From: Limnohabitans sp. 103DPR2
Lineage (GTDB): Bacteria > Pseudomonadota > Gammaproteobacteria > Burkholderiales > Burkholderiaceae_C
Direction of reading: 5' to 3'
Assembly: GCF_001412575.1 (NCBI RefSeq)
Contig: NZ_CP011834.1
Coordinates: forward strand, 868,001 to 932,000
Length of the DNA stretch: 64,000 nucleotides
Of the stretch, positions 20,069 through 29,411 are shown one piece after another; position 1 is the stretch's first letter; each line of letters opens with the position of its first letter. The position numbers were made by a program, and so were the translations under genes. Below the pieces are notes generated by a model that searched no databases, had not been told where the DNA came from, and saw nothing but the letters and a program-made list of their open reading frames with translations.

Positions 20069-20749
20069 ATGAATTTGTCACCCGAATCTTGGCAAGCCAT
20101 TCAATTGACCTTGGCACTGGCCACATCAACCACGGTGTTGTTGTTGGTTTTGGCGACGCCATTGGCTTGGTGGTTGTCGCAAACGCAATCTGCGTGGCGA
20201 GCACCCATTCATGCGCTGGTCACTTTGCCCTTGGTTTTGCCGCCGTCCGTTCTGGGTTTTTATTTGCTGATTGCGATGGGACCTCAAGCACCCTTGGGGC
20301 AATTCACGCAGGCCATGGGTTGGGGTGTGCTTTCGTTCACCTTCACTGGTCTGTTGATCGGTTCCATCTTGTTTTCATTGCCTTTTGCCGTGCAGCCTTT
20401 GCAGCACGCTTTTGACGCCATAGGACCCAGGCCGATGGAAGTTGCGGCCACTTTGCGCGCCAGTCCATTGGATGCTTTCTTCTCCGTGGCATTGCCCATG
20501 GCCAAACCCGGCATGTTGACAGCTGCTATTTTGAGCTTTGCCCACACCGTGGGAGAGTTTGGTGTGGTGTTGATGATTGGCGGCAACATTCCTGGCAAGA
20601 CACGTGTGGTGTCGACAGAAATTTATGGGCATGTGGAGGCCATGGACTATGCACAAGCGCATGTGTTGGCAGCGGGCATGTTGGTCTTTTCGTTTTTGGT
20701 GCTCTTGGCTTTGGCTTTGATGAACCGACGTCAAAGGCAGGTGGTATGA
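20069..20749 (+). CDS. modB: Molybdate ABC transporter permease
   Basis: Inner-membrane subunit with about five to six helices that pairs with ModC. In 226 residues, the start [19 protein letters not shown] and [18 protein letters not shown] are typical. The cytoplasmic EAA loop that docks onto the ATPase reads [24 protein letters not shown], and [20 protein letters not shown] is a family mark. It overlaps modC by 4 nt. No modA (periplasmic binding protein) gene precedes it, which is unusual. Molybdate would supply the Moco enzyme IorAB and others. Confidence 0.9.
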   Translation: MNLSPESWQAIQLTLALATSTTVLLLVLATPLAWWLSQTQSAWRAPIHALVTLPLVLPPSVLGFYLLIAMGPQAPLGQFTQAMGWGVLSFTFTGLLIGSILFSLPFAVQPLQHAFDAIGPRPMEVAATLRASPLDAFFSVALPMAKPGMLTAAILSFAHTVGEFGVVLMIGGNIPGKTRVVSTEIYGHVEAMDYAQAHVLAAGMLVFSFLVLLALALMNRRQRQVV

Positions 20750-21843
20750 GCAACCTGCATCTCAAGATCAAGATGAGTCGTCCAGTTTTTGAGATGAACC
20801 TCGACCTGCAATTGCCTGGGTTGGGCATTACCGCTATTTTTGGTCCTTCTGGCTCAGGTAAAACAACATTGCTTCGTGCGGTGGCTGGCTTGGAAAAGAA
20901 TCAAGTGGGTCGCATTCAAATCGGTTCGCAAGTTTGGCAAGACACGCAGCAAGGCATCGACTTGCCAACCTGGCAACGCCCCTTGGGCTATGTGTTTCAA
21001 GAATCAAGTTTGTTGCCACACCTCAACGTGACAGACAACTTGAATTTCGGTTTGAAACGCGCAGTGAAGTCCTCAGGCAACGCGCAGTCAGATGCAGCCA
21101 TGGCGCTGAAAGCCTCTATTGAACTCTTGGGCATTGGCAGTTTGTTGCAGCGCATGCCCGATCAGCTTTCAGGTGGTGAGCGTCAACGCGTGGCCATTGC
21201 CAGAGCCATCGCGATGAAGCCGAAATTGCTGTTGATGGACGAGCCCTTGGCGTCATTGGACGCTGCGCGTCGGCAAGAGATTTTTCCTTGGCTGACAAAG
21301 CTGCGTGATGAACTCAAGATGCCCATGTTGTATGTCACGCATTCAACAGAAGAAGTCACTCGCTTGGCCGATCATTTGGTGGTGTTGGATCAAGGGCAAG
21401 TCAAAGCGCAAGGTCCTGTGGGATCGGTCCTCACCCAGGTCGTCAATCCAGTGGTTGTGGGTGAAGATGCTGGCGCGCTGATTGAAGGATGCATCGGCGC
21501 AGTGGATACACAGTGGCATTTGTCGCGTGTCGATTTCGAGGGCGGTTGCGTTTGGATGCGCGATGCAGGGTTGCCTGTTGGTAAAGCTGTGCGCATTCGC
21601 ATCTTGGCGCGTGACGTCAGTTTGGCCACCACCGAGCCGCAAAACACCAGCATTCAAAACCAACTGCGTGGCCACATTCAAAGCATCACGCCCGATGTGC
21701 ATCCTTCTCAGGTGATGGTGGTTTTGAAGTGTGGTGCCGAAGAGGTATTGGCGCGCGTCACAAAGCGTGCGGTGGACGAACTCAGCTTGCAGGTGGGCCA
21801 GCCAGTGTGGGCGCAAGTGAAGTCTGTGGCCTTGGTAGCTTGA
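20746..21843 (+). CDS. modC: Molybdate ABC transporter ATP-binding protein
   Basis: ATPase driving ModB. Walker A is GPSGSGKTT near residue 35, the signature is [16 protein letters not shown], and Walker B is [12 protein letters not shown]. The H-loop is VTHSTEEV. The C-terminal ~90 residues form a Mop/TOBE-type domain ([20 protein letters not shown]), which in ModC binds oxyanion and regulates transport. Total 365 residues, family-normal. Start ATG 20746 overlaps the modB stop. Confidence 0.92.
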   Translation: MSNLHLKIKMSRPVFEMNLDLQLPGLGITAIFGPSGSGKTTLLRAVAGLEKNQVGRIQIGSQVWQDTQQGIDLPTWQRPLGYVFQESSLLPHLNVTDNLNFGLKRAVKSSGNAQSDAAMALKASIELLGIGSLLQRMPDQLSGGERQRVAIARAIAMKPKLLLMDEPLASLDAARRQEIFPWLTKLRDELKMPMLYVTHSTEEVTRLADHLVVLDQGQVKAQGPVGSVLTQVVNPVVVGEDAGALIEGCIGAVDTQWHLSRVDFEGGCVWMRDAGLPVGKAVRIRILARDVSLATTEPQNTSIQNQLRGHIQSITPDVHPSQVMVVLKCGAEEVLARVTKRAVDELSLQVGQPVWAQVKSVALVA

Positions 21844-21852
21844 ACAGTTTTT

Positions 21853-22254
21853 TTAAATCGCCTCAAACCAGTTTTCAAGTTTGAGTTTGGGTACGCGTGC
21901 AAACTCTTTTAAGTTGTTGGTCACCAATGTGCCGTCAATGCTCAGTGCATGTGCTGCGATCAAGGTGTCCATTGCGCCAATGGTCAAGCCTTGTTTTTCC
22001 AATGAGGCTCTGAGATCTGCATAGAACCAGAGACACTGACTGTCAAACGGAAGGACCTGCAATGGCGCCAAAAACAGGTCAAGCGCTTTTCGATTCTTGA
22101 CAGAACCTGATTTGGCGACGCCATAAGCTAATTCTGAAGCGGCAATACTGCTAATACCGACTTCGCCAGCTTTGTACTTGCTGAATCTTTCGAGTACGTT
22201 TGGGGGGCGATTGTTGATGATGTAGATGCACGTGTTTGTGTCTAGCAAAATCAC
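21853..22254 (-). CDS. vapC: VapC-type PIN-domain toxin
   Basis: PIN-fold ribonuclease of 133 residues. The four acidic positions expected in the Mg site are visible: Asp in MILLDTNTCIYIIN, Glu in AASELAYG, Asp in GAMDTLIAAHAL, and a late acidic region after VTNNLKEF. It overlaps the upstream vapB stop by 4 nt on the minus strand. VapC toxins usually cut initiator tRNA or rRNA; the target here is unknown. It is convergent with modC with only 9 bp between. Confidence 0.92.
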   Translation of the reverse strand: MILLDTNTCIYIINNRPPNVLERFSKYKAGEVGISSIAASELAYGVAKSGSVKNRKALDLFLAPLQVLPFDSQCLWFYADLRASLEKQGLTIGAMDTLIAAHALSIDGTLVTNNLKEFARVPKLKLENWFEAI

Positions 22255-22484
22255 AATAAAACCTCAGGGCGAATTTGATGTTCGGGTTGTTGCCGCTCAA
22301 TTTTGAAGCCTGATTCGAAAGCGTTCAATGCTGCTTCAATCGTGACCCAGGGATCTTCGATCGGCATCAATAAAACGCCTTCACCCACACGTTTGATAAC
22401 AACTTCTTTGGCGTTGAATCGGTATTCCTTTGGAAGGCGAACAGCCTGACTGCGACCCGTTTGAAATATTTTGGCAGTGTCCAT
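22251..22484 (-). CDS. vapB: VapB-type antitoxin (AbrB-like)
   Basis: A 77-residue antitoxin that binds VapC and the promoter. The N-terminal swapped-hairpin DNA-binding fold reads AKIFQTGRSQAVRLPKEYRF, a classic VapB/MazE-like stretch. The C-terminal tail (FESGFKIERQQPEHQIRPE) would wrap the toxin. Upstream on the minus strand, ATGAT-ATGC-ATCAT (22521-22534) in a TATATA-rich context is a candidate operator. Confidence 0.9.
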   Translation of the reverse strand: MDTAKIFQTGRSQAVRLPKEYRFNAKEVVIKRVGEGVLLMPIEDPWVTIEAALNAFESGFKIERQQPEHQIRPEVLL

Positions 22485-22520
22485 GTTGGCTCCGTTGCAT
22501 GGTTAATTTGATATATACCA

Positions 22521-22534
22521 ATGATATGCATCAT
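22521..22534. promoter_or_regulatory. Candidate vapBC operator
   Basis: A short inverted repeat, ATGAT/ATCAT around ATGC, 37 bp before the vapB start, next to GATATATACC that could hold the -10. Weak but well placed for autoregulation. The rest of the 207-bp gap up to the sulfate-binding gene (22485-22691) is AT-rich and must contain that gene's promoter; no clear box was found. Confidence 0.3.
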
Positions 22535-22691
22535 ATGCCACATCCTTGAGAATAGGCCATGCATCTGCTTGCCTTTTGAAAGTTATATGTTATCTGGTAA
22601 TTAACAACTGATAAATAAGTAGTTTCGGTTTTAAGAAAAGACTTTCAGAATTCATTCATCTTATTTTTTAGATGTATTTCTGAGGTCTTCC

Positions 22692-23708
22692 ATGAAAACA
22701 AATCTTCGATTCATTAGCCGCCTTTTCAGCGCATTGATCTTGGCCAGTGCGGGTGTCTCCACCTTGGCTTCTGCCCAAGCTGTCAGCTTGTTGAACGTCT
22801 CCTACGACCCCACCCGTGAGTTGTATGTCGAGTTCAACGCTGCGTTTGCCAAACACTGGAAAGTGAAAACCGGCCAAGATGTCACCATCAAGCAGTCACA
22901 TGGCGGTTCAGGCAAACAAGCCCGCTCCGTGATCGACGGCATTGATGCCGATGTGGTCACCTTGGCCTTGGCGGGCGACATTGACGCTTTGAACAAACAA
23001 GCCAAGTTGATTCCCGCTGATTGGCAAAAGCGCTTGCCCCACAACTCATCACCCTATACCTCGACCATTGTGTTGGTTGTGCGTGAAGGCAATCCCAAAG
23101 GCATCAAAGATTGGGATGACTTGATCAAGCCAGGCATCAGCGTGATCACGCCTAACCCTAAAACTTCGGGTGGCGCTCGCTGGAACTATTTGGCTGCATG
23201 GGAATTTGCCAAGCGCAAATACGGCAGCGAAGCCAAGGCCAAAGAGTTTGTGCAGAAGCTCTACAAAAACGTACCCGTGTTGGACACTGGTGCGCGTGGT
23301 TCTTCCGTCACCTTTGCACAACGCAACCAAGGCGATGTGTTCCTCTCGTGGGAAAACGAAGCGTACTTGTTGGAAAAAGAATTCAGCAGCAAAGTGGACG
23401 TGGTCTATCCTTCCATCAGCATCTTGGCGGAGCCGCCCGTGACGGTGGTCGACAAAACAGTTGACCGCAAAGGCACACGCGCTGCGGCGGAAGCCTACTT
23501 GCAGTACCTCTATACCGATGAAGGTCAAGACATTGCTGGCAAAAACTTTTACCGCCCCATTTCTGCCAAGGCACAAGCGAAGTATTCAAAGCAATTGCCC
23601 AAGATTCCTTTGTTCACCATTGAGCAAGCCTTTGGCGGTTGGGAGAAAGCCGACAAAGATCACTTTGCCGACGGTGGCAGCTTTGATCAGATTTATCTGA
23701 AGAAGTAA
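22692..23708 (+). CDS. Sulfate ABC transporter substrate-binding protein, copy 1
   Basis: Periplasmic sulfate/thiosulfate-binding protein (Sbp/CysP family), 338 residues. Signal peptide of about 28 residues (hydrophobic [20 protein letters not shown], cut after AQA). Family marks are [20 protein letters not shown], the oxyanion contact region [41 protein letters not shown] and [14 protein letters not shown]. First of two paralogous binding proteins before cysTWA. The long AT-rich upstream region probably carries a CysB-type promoter, which I cannot delimit. Confidence 0.92.
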   Translation: MKTNLRFISRLFSALILASAGVSTLASAQAVSLLNVSYDPTRELYVEFNAAFAKHWKVKTGQDVTIKQSHGGSGKQARSVIDGIDADVVTLALAGDIDALNKQAKLIPADWQKRLPHNSSPYTSTIVLVVREGNPKGIKDWDDLIKPGISVITPNPKTSGGARWNYLAAWEFAKRKYGSEAKAKEFVQKLYKNVPVLDTGARGSSVTFAQRNQGDVFLSWENEAYLLEKEFSSKVDVVYPSISILAEPPVTVVDKTVDRKGTRAAAEAYLQYLYTDEGQDIAGKNFYRPISAKAQAKYSKQLPKIPLFTIEQAFGGWEKADKDHFADGGSFDQIYLKK

Positions 23709-23861
23709 GGGGCTACTTACCAAGGAGTTGCTTTGCTGCGAAGACTTTAGCCGCTCAATTGGGCATTATATGCCTTAAGCGTATAAACAAACAACAAATG
23801 ATTCGTTTGAGTTTTGAGGATGGACTTGGACAATCACACCCTTACTCATTTGAGACCCACC

Positions 23862-24854
23862 ATGAACAAGATCAAAACCATTGCCGCCGCCACCTTGCTG
23901 GCCATCTCTGGCCTCAACGTATCAGCCCAAACTTTGCTGAATGCCTCTTATGACGTGGCCCGCGAGTTTTACAAAGACTACAACGCCGCCTTCATTGCCA
24001 ATTACAAAAAGACCACTGGCAAAGATGTCAAGATTGACCAGGCCCATGGCGGTTCCAGTGCACAAGCTCGCGCGGTGAATGACGGTTTGGACGCCGACGT
24101 GGTCACCATGAACACCACCACCGACATCGACTTTTTGGCCGGTAAAGGCATTGTGGCTGCCGATTGGAACAAGCGTTTTCCACACGCGGCATCGCCCACC
24201 AGCTCCACCATGTTGTTTCTCACACGCAATGGCAATCCCAAGAACATCAAAGACTGGGACGATTTGATCAAGCCTGGTATTCAGGTGATTGTGGTCAACC
24301 CCAAAACAGGTGGCAATGGCCGCATGGCTTATTTGGCAGCCTGGGGCTATGTGCGTAAAAAGGGTGGCAGCGAAGCCGATGCTGCAGCTTTCGTGGCTAA
24401 GCTCTACAAAAACGTGCCTGTGTTGGCCAAAGGTGGTCGTGATGCCACCACCATCTTCTTGCAACGCAATATTGGCGATGTGCTCGTGACTTTTGAGTCC
24501 GAGGTCATCTCTGTCGACAACGAGTTTGGCGCTGGCAAAGTAGATGCGGTGCACCCTTCCATCAGCATCGTGGCTGAAAACCCAGTCGCTGTGGTGGAGC
24601 GTACCGTTGCAAAGAAAGGCACTGGCGATTTGGCCAAGGCCTATTTGAACTACCTCTACTCCGATGAAGCGCAAGAGATTGCCGCTAAGCATGCCTTGCG
24701 CCCCACCAATCCCGCCATCTTGAAAAAATACAGCAAGACCTTCAAGCCTTTGCAGTTGTTCACCGTGAACGAAGTGTTTGGCTCTTTCGCTGAAGCACAA
24801 AAAGTGCACTTCAACGATGGCGGTCAGTTCGACAAGCTGTACACCGTTAAGTAA
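23862..24854 (+). CDS. Sulfate ABC transporter substrate-binding protein, copy 2
   Basis: Second Sbp/CysP-like binding protein, 330 residues. ATG 23862 (MNKIKTIAAATLLAISGLNV, signal cut after SAQ) is chosen over ATG 23814, which would put 16 charged residues before the signal. Motifs parallel copy 1: LLNASYDVAREFYKDYNAAF, DQAHGGSSAQARAV, NPKTGGNGRMAYLAAWGY, and KGGRDATTIFLQRN. It is 153 bp after copy 1; a small palindrome GGCAT-TAT-ATGCC at 23762-23774 lies between. It is likely the main partner of the adjacent permease, as only 3 bp separate it from cysT. Confidence 0.92.
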   Translation: MNKIKTIAAATLLAISGLNVSAQTLLNASYDVAREFYKDYNAAFIANYKKTTGKDVKIDQAHGGSSAQARAVNDGLDADVVTMNTTTDIDFLAGKGIVAADWNKRFPHAASPTSSTMLFLTRNGNPKNIKDWDDLIKPGIQVIVVNPKTGGNGRMAYLAAWGYVRKKGGSEADAAAFVAKLYKNVPVLAKGGRDATTIFLQRNIGDVLVTFESEVISVDNEFGAGKVDAVHPSISIVAENPVAVVERTVAKKGTGDLAKAYLNYLYSDEAQEIAAKHALRPTNPAILKKYSKTFKPLQLFTVNEVFGSFAEAQKVHFNDGGQFDKLYTVK

Positions 24855-24857
24855 TTC

Positions 24858-25724
24858 ATGCTGTCTCGTTCCGCTGCGGCGGCGCCTGCTAAGCGCAGAG
24901 CGCCGGCCCGGGTTTTGCCCGGTTTCAACATCACCTTGGGGTACACCTTGATGTACCTTTGCTTGATTGTGCTCATTCCTTTGTCGGCCCTGGTGTTCAA
25001 AACGTTCACACTCACGTGGGATCAGTTTTGGGCAGCCGTCACAGGCCCTCGCGTGATGGCGTCTTATCGCCTCACCTTTGGAGCCTCTTTGATCGCGGCA
25101 TTGGTCAATGTGGTGTTTGGTTTGTTGGTGGCGTGGGTGTTGGTGCGCTATCAGTTCTTTGGCAAGAAAGTGGTCGACGCCTTGGTCGATTTGCCATTTG
25201 CTTTGCCCACTGCGGTGGCAGGTATTTCACTGACCGCTTTACTGGCAGGCAATGGTTGGGTGGGGCAGTATCTGGAACCCATGGGCATTCAGTTGGCCTT
25301 CAACCCCAACGGCATTGTGATTGCACTCATTTTCATTGGCTTGCCGTTTGTGGTGCGCACTGTGCAGCCCGTACTTGAAGATGCTGAAAAAGAATTGGAA
25401 GAAGCGGCCACTTGCTTAGGGGCCTCGCGTTGGCAAACTTTCAGCAAGGTCATTTTTCCTTCCATTGCGCCGGCATTGCTTACAGGTTTTGCCATGGCCT
25501 TTGCACGGGGCATGGGCGAGTATGGCTCGGTCATTTTCATTGCGGGCAACATGCCCATGATTTCTGAAATCACACCCCTCATCATCATTGGCAAGTTGGA
25601 GCAATACGACTACGCGGGTGCCACTGCAGTGGCCACTGTGATGTTGGTCATCTCGTTCATCTTGCTACTGATCATCAATGGCTTGCAAGCTTGGCAGCGC
25701 CGTCACACAGGAGCGCCTGCATGA
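24858..25724 (+). CDS. cysT: Sulfate/thiosulfate ABC permease CysT
   Basis: Inner-membrane permease (also named CysU), 288 residues with about six to seven helices. It starts with a basic cytoplasmic tail, then [20 protein letters not shown]. Marks are [19 protein letters not shown] and the EAA loop [21 protein letters not shown], then the [12 protein letters not shown] stretch typical of sulfate permeases. Forms a heterodimer with CysW; the stop overlaps the cysW start by 4 nt. Confidence 0.94.
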   Translation: MLSRSAAAAPAKRRAPARVLPGFNITLGYTLMYLCLIVLIPLSALVFKTFTLTWDQFWAAVTGPRVMASYRLTFGASLIAALVNVVFGLLVAWVLVRYQFFGKKVVDALVDLPFALPTAVAGISLTALLAGNGWVGQYLEPMGIQLAFNPNGIVIALIFIGLPFVVRTVQPVLEDAEKELEEAATCLGASRWQTFSKVIFPSIAPALLTGFAMAFARGMGEYGSVIFIAGNMPMISEITPLIIIGKLEQYDYAGATAVATVMLVISFILLLIINGLQAWQRRHTGAPA

Positions 25725-26635
25725 GCACGAATCTCATTCGCCGCGCAGAAGCCGGCACCACAGAGTCTGCGTGGGTGCGCTACACCCTCATTGGCATCAC
25801 GCTGATCTTCTTGTTTTTGTTTTTGGTATTGCCACTGGCTGCAGTCTTTGCTGAAGCACTGCGCAAAGGCTTTGATGCGTATTGGGAAGCGCTCAAAGAA
25901 CCCGATGCCTGGTCTGCCATTCGCCTCACGCTCATCACAGCTTTGATTGCCGTGCCTCTCAATTTGGTGTTTGGCATTGCCGCAGCATGGTGCATTGCCA
26001 AGTACGAGTTCAAAGGTAAATCTGTTCTCACCACCTTGGTGGACTTGCCATTCTCAGTGTCCCCAGTGGTGGCAGGCTTGGTGTACGTGCTGATGTTTGG
26101 CGCACAAGGCTGGTTCGGTCCTTGGCTGCAAGAACACGATGTCAAAATTATTTTTGCTGTGCCTGGCATTGTGTTGGCAACGGTGTTTGTCACGTTCCCT
26201 TTCATTGCGCGCGAGTTGATTCCGCTCATGCAAGCGCAAGGCAACGAAGAAGAGCAGGCGGCCATTGTGTTGGGTGCCACAGGCTGGCAAACCTTTTGGT
26301 ATGTCACCTTGCCCAACATCAAGTGGGGTTTGATCTACGGCGTCATTTTGTGCAACGCGCGCGCTATGGGCGAGTTTGGTGCAGTGTCGGTGGTGTCGGG
26401 TCACATTCGTGGGCAGACCAACACCATGCCTTTGCATGTTGAAATTTTGTACAACGAATACCAATCGGTGGCGGCCTTTGCGGTGGCGTCTTTGTTGGCC
26501 CTGCTGGCGCTGGTCACCTTGGTGATCAAGTCGGTGGCCGAGTGGCGCCACGAACGCGAGATGAAAGCCATTCGCGATTTACCGCCAGAAAACGCCAATG
26601 CAGCGCCTGTGGGCGCCTCAGTGAAAGCAGCTTGA
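25721..26635 (+). CDS. cysW: Sulfate/thiosulfate ABC permease CysW
   Basis: Partner permease of CysT, 304 residues. ATG 25721 ([20 protein letters not shown]) overlaps the cysT stop as ATGA; an in-frame ATG at 25691 would overlap by 34 nt and is less likely. Marks are [20 protein letters not shown], the EAA loop [20 protein letters not shown], and [20 protein letters not shown]. The end is a short charged tail. Confidence 0.94.
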   Translation: MSTNLIRRAEAGTTESAWVRYTLIGITLIFLFLFLVLPLAAVFAEALRKGFDAYWEALKEPDAWSAIRLTLITALIAVPLNLVFGIAAAWCIAKYEFKGKSVLTTLVDLPFSVSPVVAGLVYVLMFGAQGWFGPWLQEHDVKIIFAVPGIVLATVFVTFPFIARELIPLMQAQGNEEEQAAIVLGATGWQTFWYVTLPNIKWGLIYGVILCNARAMGEFGAVSVVSGHIRGQTNTMPLHVEILYNEYQSVAAFAVASLLALLALVTLVIKSVAEWRHEREMKAIRDLPPENANAAPVGASVKAA

Positions 26636-26656
26636 AGGCTGAAAGAAAGTATCCCC

Positions 26657-27742
26657 ATGAGCATCGAAATCAGAAACGTTCACAAACAGTTTGGCGATTT
26701 TCACGCACTGCGTGATGTCAGCCTCGACATTGACTCTGGCGAGTTGGTCGCTTTGTTGGGACCTTCAGGTTGCGGCAAAACAACCTTGCTGCGCATCATT
26801 GCTGGTTTAGAAACAGCTGACACGGGCAGCATTGCTTTCAGCGGTGAAGACACCACGCACGTGCATGTGCGCGAGCGCCAAGTGGGCTTTGTGTTCCAGC
26901 ACTACGCCTTGTTCCGCCACATGACCGTGTTTGAAAACGTGGCCTTTGGCCTGCGCATGAAGCCGCGCAGTGTGCGTCCGTCAGAAGCCGTCATCAAACA
27001 AAAGGTGCACGACTTGCTGGGCTTGGTGCAACTCGATTGGTTGGCTGATCGTTACCCTTCACAACTCTCGGGTGGTCAGCGGCAACGGATTGCGTTGGCA
27101 CGTGCTTTGGCCGTAGAACCCAAGGTGTTGTTGCTCGACGAACCCTTTGGTGCGCTGGATGCCAAGGTGCGCAAAGAATTGCGCCGTTGGTTGCGCCGCT
27201 TGCACGACGATTTGCATGTCACCAGTATTTTTGTAACGCACGACCAAGAAGAGGCTTTGGAAGTGGCCGATCGAGTGGTGCTCATGAACAGCGGCCGCGT
27301 AGAGCAAATTGGCTCCCCCCAACAAGTGTGGGACCATCCTGCCAGCCCCTTTGTGTATGGCTTTTTGGGTGATGTTAACTTGTTCCATGGTCGCGCCCAC
27401 GAAGGTGAAATGCTGATAGGCGGCGACAACGCTGTCAGCCTCAACAGCCCCGAGCATCAGTACGTGCAAGACAGCAAAGCGTTTGCCTATGTGCGCCCTC
27501 ATGACATTGAAGTCAAGCGCTACAGCAATGGCGATGCAGGCATCAAAGCCAAGCTGACCCGCGCCATCGTGGTAGGCCCCATTGCGCGCTTAGAGTTTGA
27601 GCCCGTGGACCATCATGAATTTGCCAAAGACACCGTCATTGAAGCCCAACTGTCTGCGCACTTGTTTGCCGAGCAGCAATACAAAGAAGGCGAAACTTTG
27701 GTTCTCACACCTCGCAAGGCACGCATCTTTGTTGAGAGCTGA
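26657..27742 (+). CDS. cysA: Sulfate/thiosulfate ABC ATP-binding protein
   Basis: ATPase of the CysTWA transporter, 361 residues. Walker [10 protein letters not shown] near residue 35, signature [16 protein letters not shown], Walker [14 protein letters not shown]-loop VTHDQEEA. After about residue 235 comes a TOBE-like domain with [17 protein letters not shown] typical of CysA. It lies 21 bp after cysW and ends the operon. All parts of a complete sulfate importer are therefore present in 22692-27742. Confidence 0.94.
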   Translation: MSIEIRNVHKQFGDFHALRDVSLDIDSGELVALLGPSGCGKTTLLRIIAGLETADTGSIAFSGEDTTHVHVRERQVGFVFQHYALFRHMTVFENVAFGLRMKPRSVRPSEAVIKQKVHDLLGLVQLDWLADRYPSQLSGGQRQRIALARALAVEPKVLLLDEPFGALDAKVRKELRRWLRRLHDDLHVTSIFVTHDQEEALEVADRVVLMNSGRVEQIGSPQQVWDHPASPFVYGFLGDVNLFHGRAHEGEMLIGGDNAVSLNSPEHQYVQDSKAFAYVRPHDIEVKRYSNGDAGIKAKLTRAIVVGPIARLEFEPVDHHEFAKDTVIEAQLSAHLFAEQQYKEGETLVLTPRKARIFVES

Positions 27743-27759
27743 TCAGGCAAAATAGGGGC

Positions 27760-28443
27760 ATGACTCAAGACATCGTCGTTCAAGCCCCCGCGCAAGCTGC
27801 GCAACTGTTCTTGCTGTTCCATGGTTATGGCGCAGACGCACAAGACATGCAGCCTTTGGCCAAACGATTTGCAGATGAATTTCCGCAAGCCTGTGTGGTG
27901 TGCGTGCAGGCCACTGACCCTGCAGAGGCTGGTTTTGGTTGGCAGTGGTTTCCGCTTCAAGGTGTGACCGAAGAAAACCGCCCTCAACGGGTGAACGATG
28001 CCATGCTTGGTTTTGTATCACTCATTCGCGCATGGCAACAACGCGCAGGTGTAAGCCATGAAGCCACAGCTTTGGTTGGCTTCTCTCAAGGCGGCATCAT
28101 GTCCTTGGCCGCCAGTTTGCAAGAGCCTCAATTGTGCGGTCGCGTGATGGGCTTTGGCAGTCGATTTGTCACTTTGCCAACGCATGCGCCAGAAACCGTC
28201 ACCTACCATTTGTTCCACGGCAAATCAGACAACGTGATTCATTACGGCTACGCGGTCAGTGCGGCTGAGCACTTGGTGGCCATTGAGGCCGATGTCACGG
28301 CCGATGTGTTGCCCTACATTGGGCATGAAATTCATCCCAACATGATGGACTTGGCCATTGAGCGTCTCACCACGCACTTGCCCAAGCGTTTTTACAAACA
28401 AGTTCACGAAGCCGATCCGGGTGACTCACCTGTACGTCACTGA
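27760..28443 (+). CDS. Alpha/beta-hydrolase, YpfH-like carboxylesterase
   Basis: Cytoplasmic esterase of 227 residues in the phospholipase/carboxylesterase family. LFLLFHGYGADAQDMQPLA begins the core; the nucleophile Ser lies in the elbow LVGFSQGGIMSLA (about residue 105). The acid is likely in HGKSDNVIHYGYA and the catalytic His in YIGHEIHPNMMD. Resembles E. coli YpfH; natural substrate unknown. It starts 17 bp after cysA and may be read from the same transcript. Confidence 0.88.
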   Translation: MTQDIVVQAPAQAAQLFLLFHGYGADAQDMQPLAKRFADEFPQACVVCVQATDPAEAGFGWQWFPLQGVTEENRPQRVNDAMLGFVSLIRAWQQRAGVSHEATALVGFSQGGIMSLAASLQEPQLCGRVMGFGSRFVTLPTHAPETVTYHLFHGKSDNVIHYGYAVSAAEHLVAIEADVTADVLPYIGHEIHPNMMDLAIERLTTHLPKRFYKQVHEADPGDSPVRH

Positions 28444-28510
28444 GCCCCGTAAAATTACGCCCAACCATTTCAGTCACCCTCAGGGTGTCGTACCTCAAGA
28501 GATCTTTGTC

Positions 28511-28684
28511 ATGAAATTTGCAACTGCTTGCGCCGCTCTGATGACCTGCCTGTTACTGCAGGGATGTGCTGTGGTTGCTGTGGCCGATGTGGTGGCCTCG
28601 ACCGTCATTTACACCGGTAAAACGGTGATCAATGTGCTTGACGCTGTCACCCCCGACATCGTCAACAAGAAGAAAAAAGATTAA
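28511..28684 (+). CDS. Small putative lipoprotein
   Basis: A 57-residue product starting MKFATACAALMTCLLLQGCA: a lipoprotein signal with lipobox LLQGC, leaving a mature peptide of about 40 residues (VVASTVIYTGKTVINVLDA) and a very basic tail KKKKD. ATG 28511 is preceded by AAGAGA; the longer in-frame start at 28358 lies inside the esterase gene. It resembles other short orphan lipoproteins of proteobacteria, but I do not recognise a function. It overlaps the convergent response-regulator stop by 4 nt. Confidence 0.75.
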   Translation: MKFATACAALMTCLLLQGCAVVAVADVVASTVIYTGKTVINVLDAVTPDIVNKKKKD

Positions 28685-29280
28685 ATACCGAGCCAGCCGT
28701 TGGTGCGCGCAAAGTACAAAGCTTGCGTGCGGCTGTTTACACCCAAGCGTCGGAACAAACGCCAAAAGTGAACCTTGACAGTGTGCTCGCTGATGGCCAG
28801 TTTGTCGGCAATGTCGCGGTTGCTCAGTCCTTGGTCCAGCATCAAAATCAATTGCTTCTGACGCTTTGACAGCTTGGTCGGAGCGGCGGCATTGGCAGCG
28901 GCCTCCGCTTCTTCAGGGGTGGGCAAGAAAGTGCGCAGACCTTCGATGATGGTGTTGGGTGGGCTGGCTTTTTCTAAAAACAAATTGGCGCCTGCCTCTA
29001 AGCAAGCTGCTTCGCACTCGCTGGCTTCCGAGCCGGTCACAATGACCAAAGGCACATTGGGAAATTTGGCCTTCACAGCATGCACGCCCGACAAGCCCAA
29101 GGTGTCGGGCAGTTTCAAATCGAGACAGAACAACTCTGGCTCGCCTTGGCGTTCAACCGTGGACTCCAAACTGCTGAGTTTGTGAACGGACACCACCTTC
29201 AAACCGGGGCGAACCCGCTGAACCAACATGGTGAGGGCATCGCGCATCAGCGGGTGGTCGTCAATCACGTAAACGGTCAT
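28681..29280 (-). CDS. NarL/LuxR-type response regulator
   Basis: A 199-residue two-component regulator. Receiver domain (1-~120): acidic pocket in YVIDDHPLMRD, phospho-acceptor Asp in LFCLDLKLPD, the conserved Lys in LEKASPP. The DNA-binding LuxR HTH (about 135-195) reads LSKRQKQLILMLDQGLSNRD, then SEHTVKVHFWRLFRRLGVNSR. No histidine kinase is encoded nearby, so it is an orphan in this window. About 130 bp of featureless DNA separate its start from trpS. Confidence 0.9.
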   Translation of the reverse strand: MTVYVIDDHPLMRDALTMLVQRVRPGLKVVSVHKLSSLESTVERQGEPELFCLDLKLPDTLGLSGVHAVKAKFPNVPLVIVTGSEASECEAACLEAGANLFLEKASPPNTIIEGLRTFLPTPEEAEAAANAAAPTKLSKRQKQLILMLDQGLSNRDIADKLAISEHTVKVHFWRLFRRLGVNSRTQALYFARTNGWLGI

Positions 29281-29411
29281 GGTGTGCTCAAGAATGAAAC
29301 TTAAAGTATGAGCGTATCAGCAAAGCCTGCAACAAATCAAGCAACTTTTGCGTAATTTGAACACTTATTGCAGATTTAACAGATTCCAAACCACACCTGC
29401 TGGCGCAAGCG

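Noticed and set aside
23762..23774. GGCAT-TAT-ATGCC palindrome between the two sulfate-binding genes as a CysB site
   Set aside because: Too short and unlike CysB targets; may be chance.
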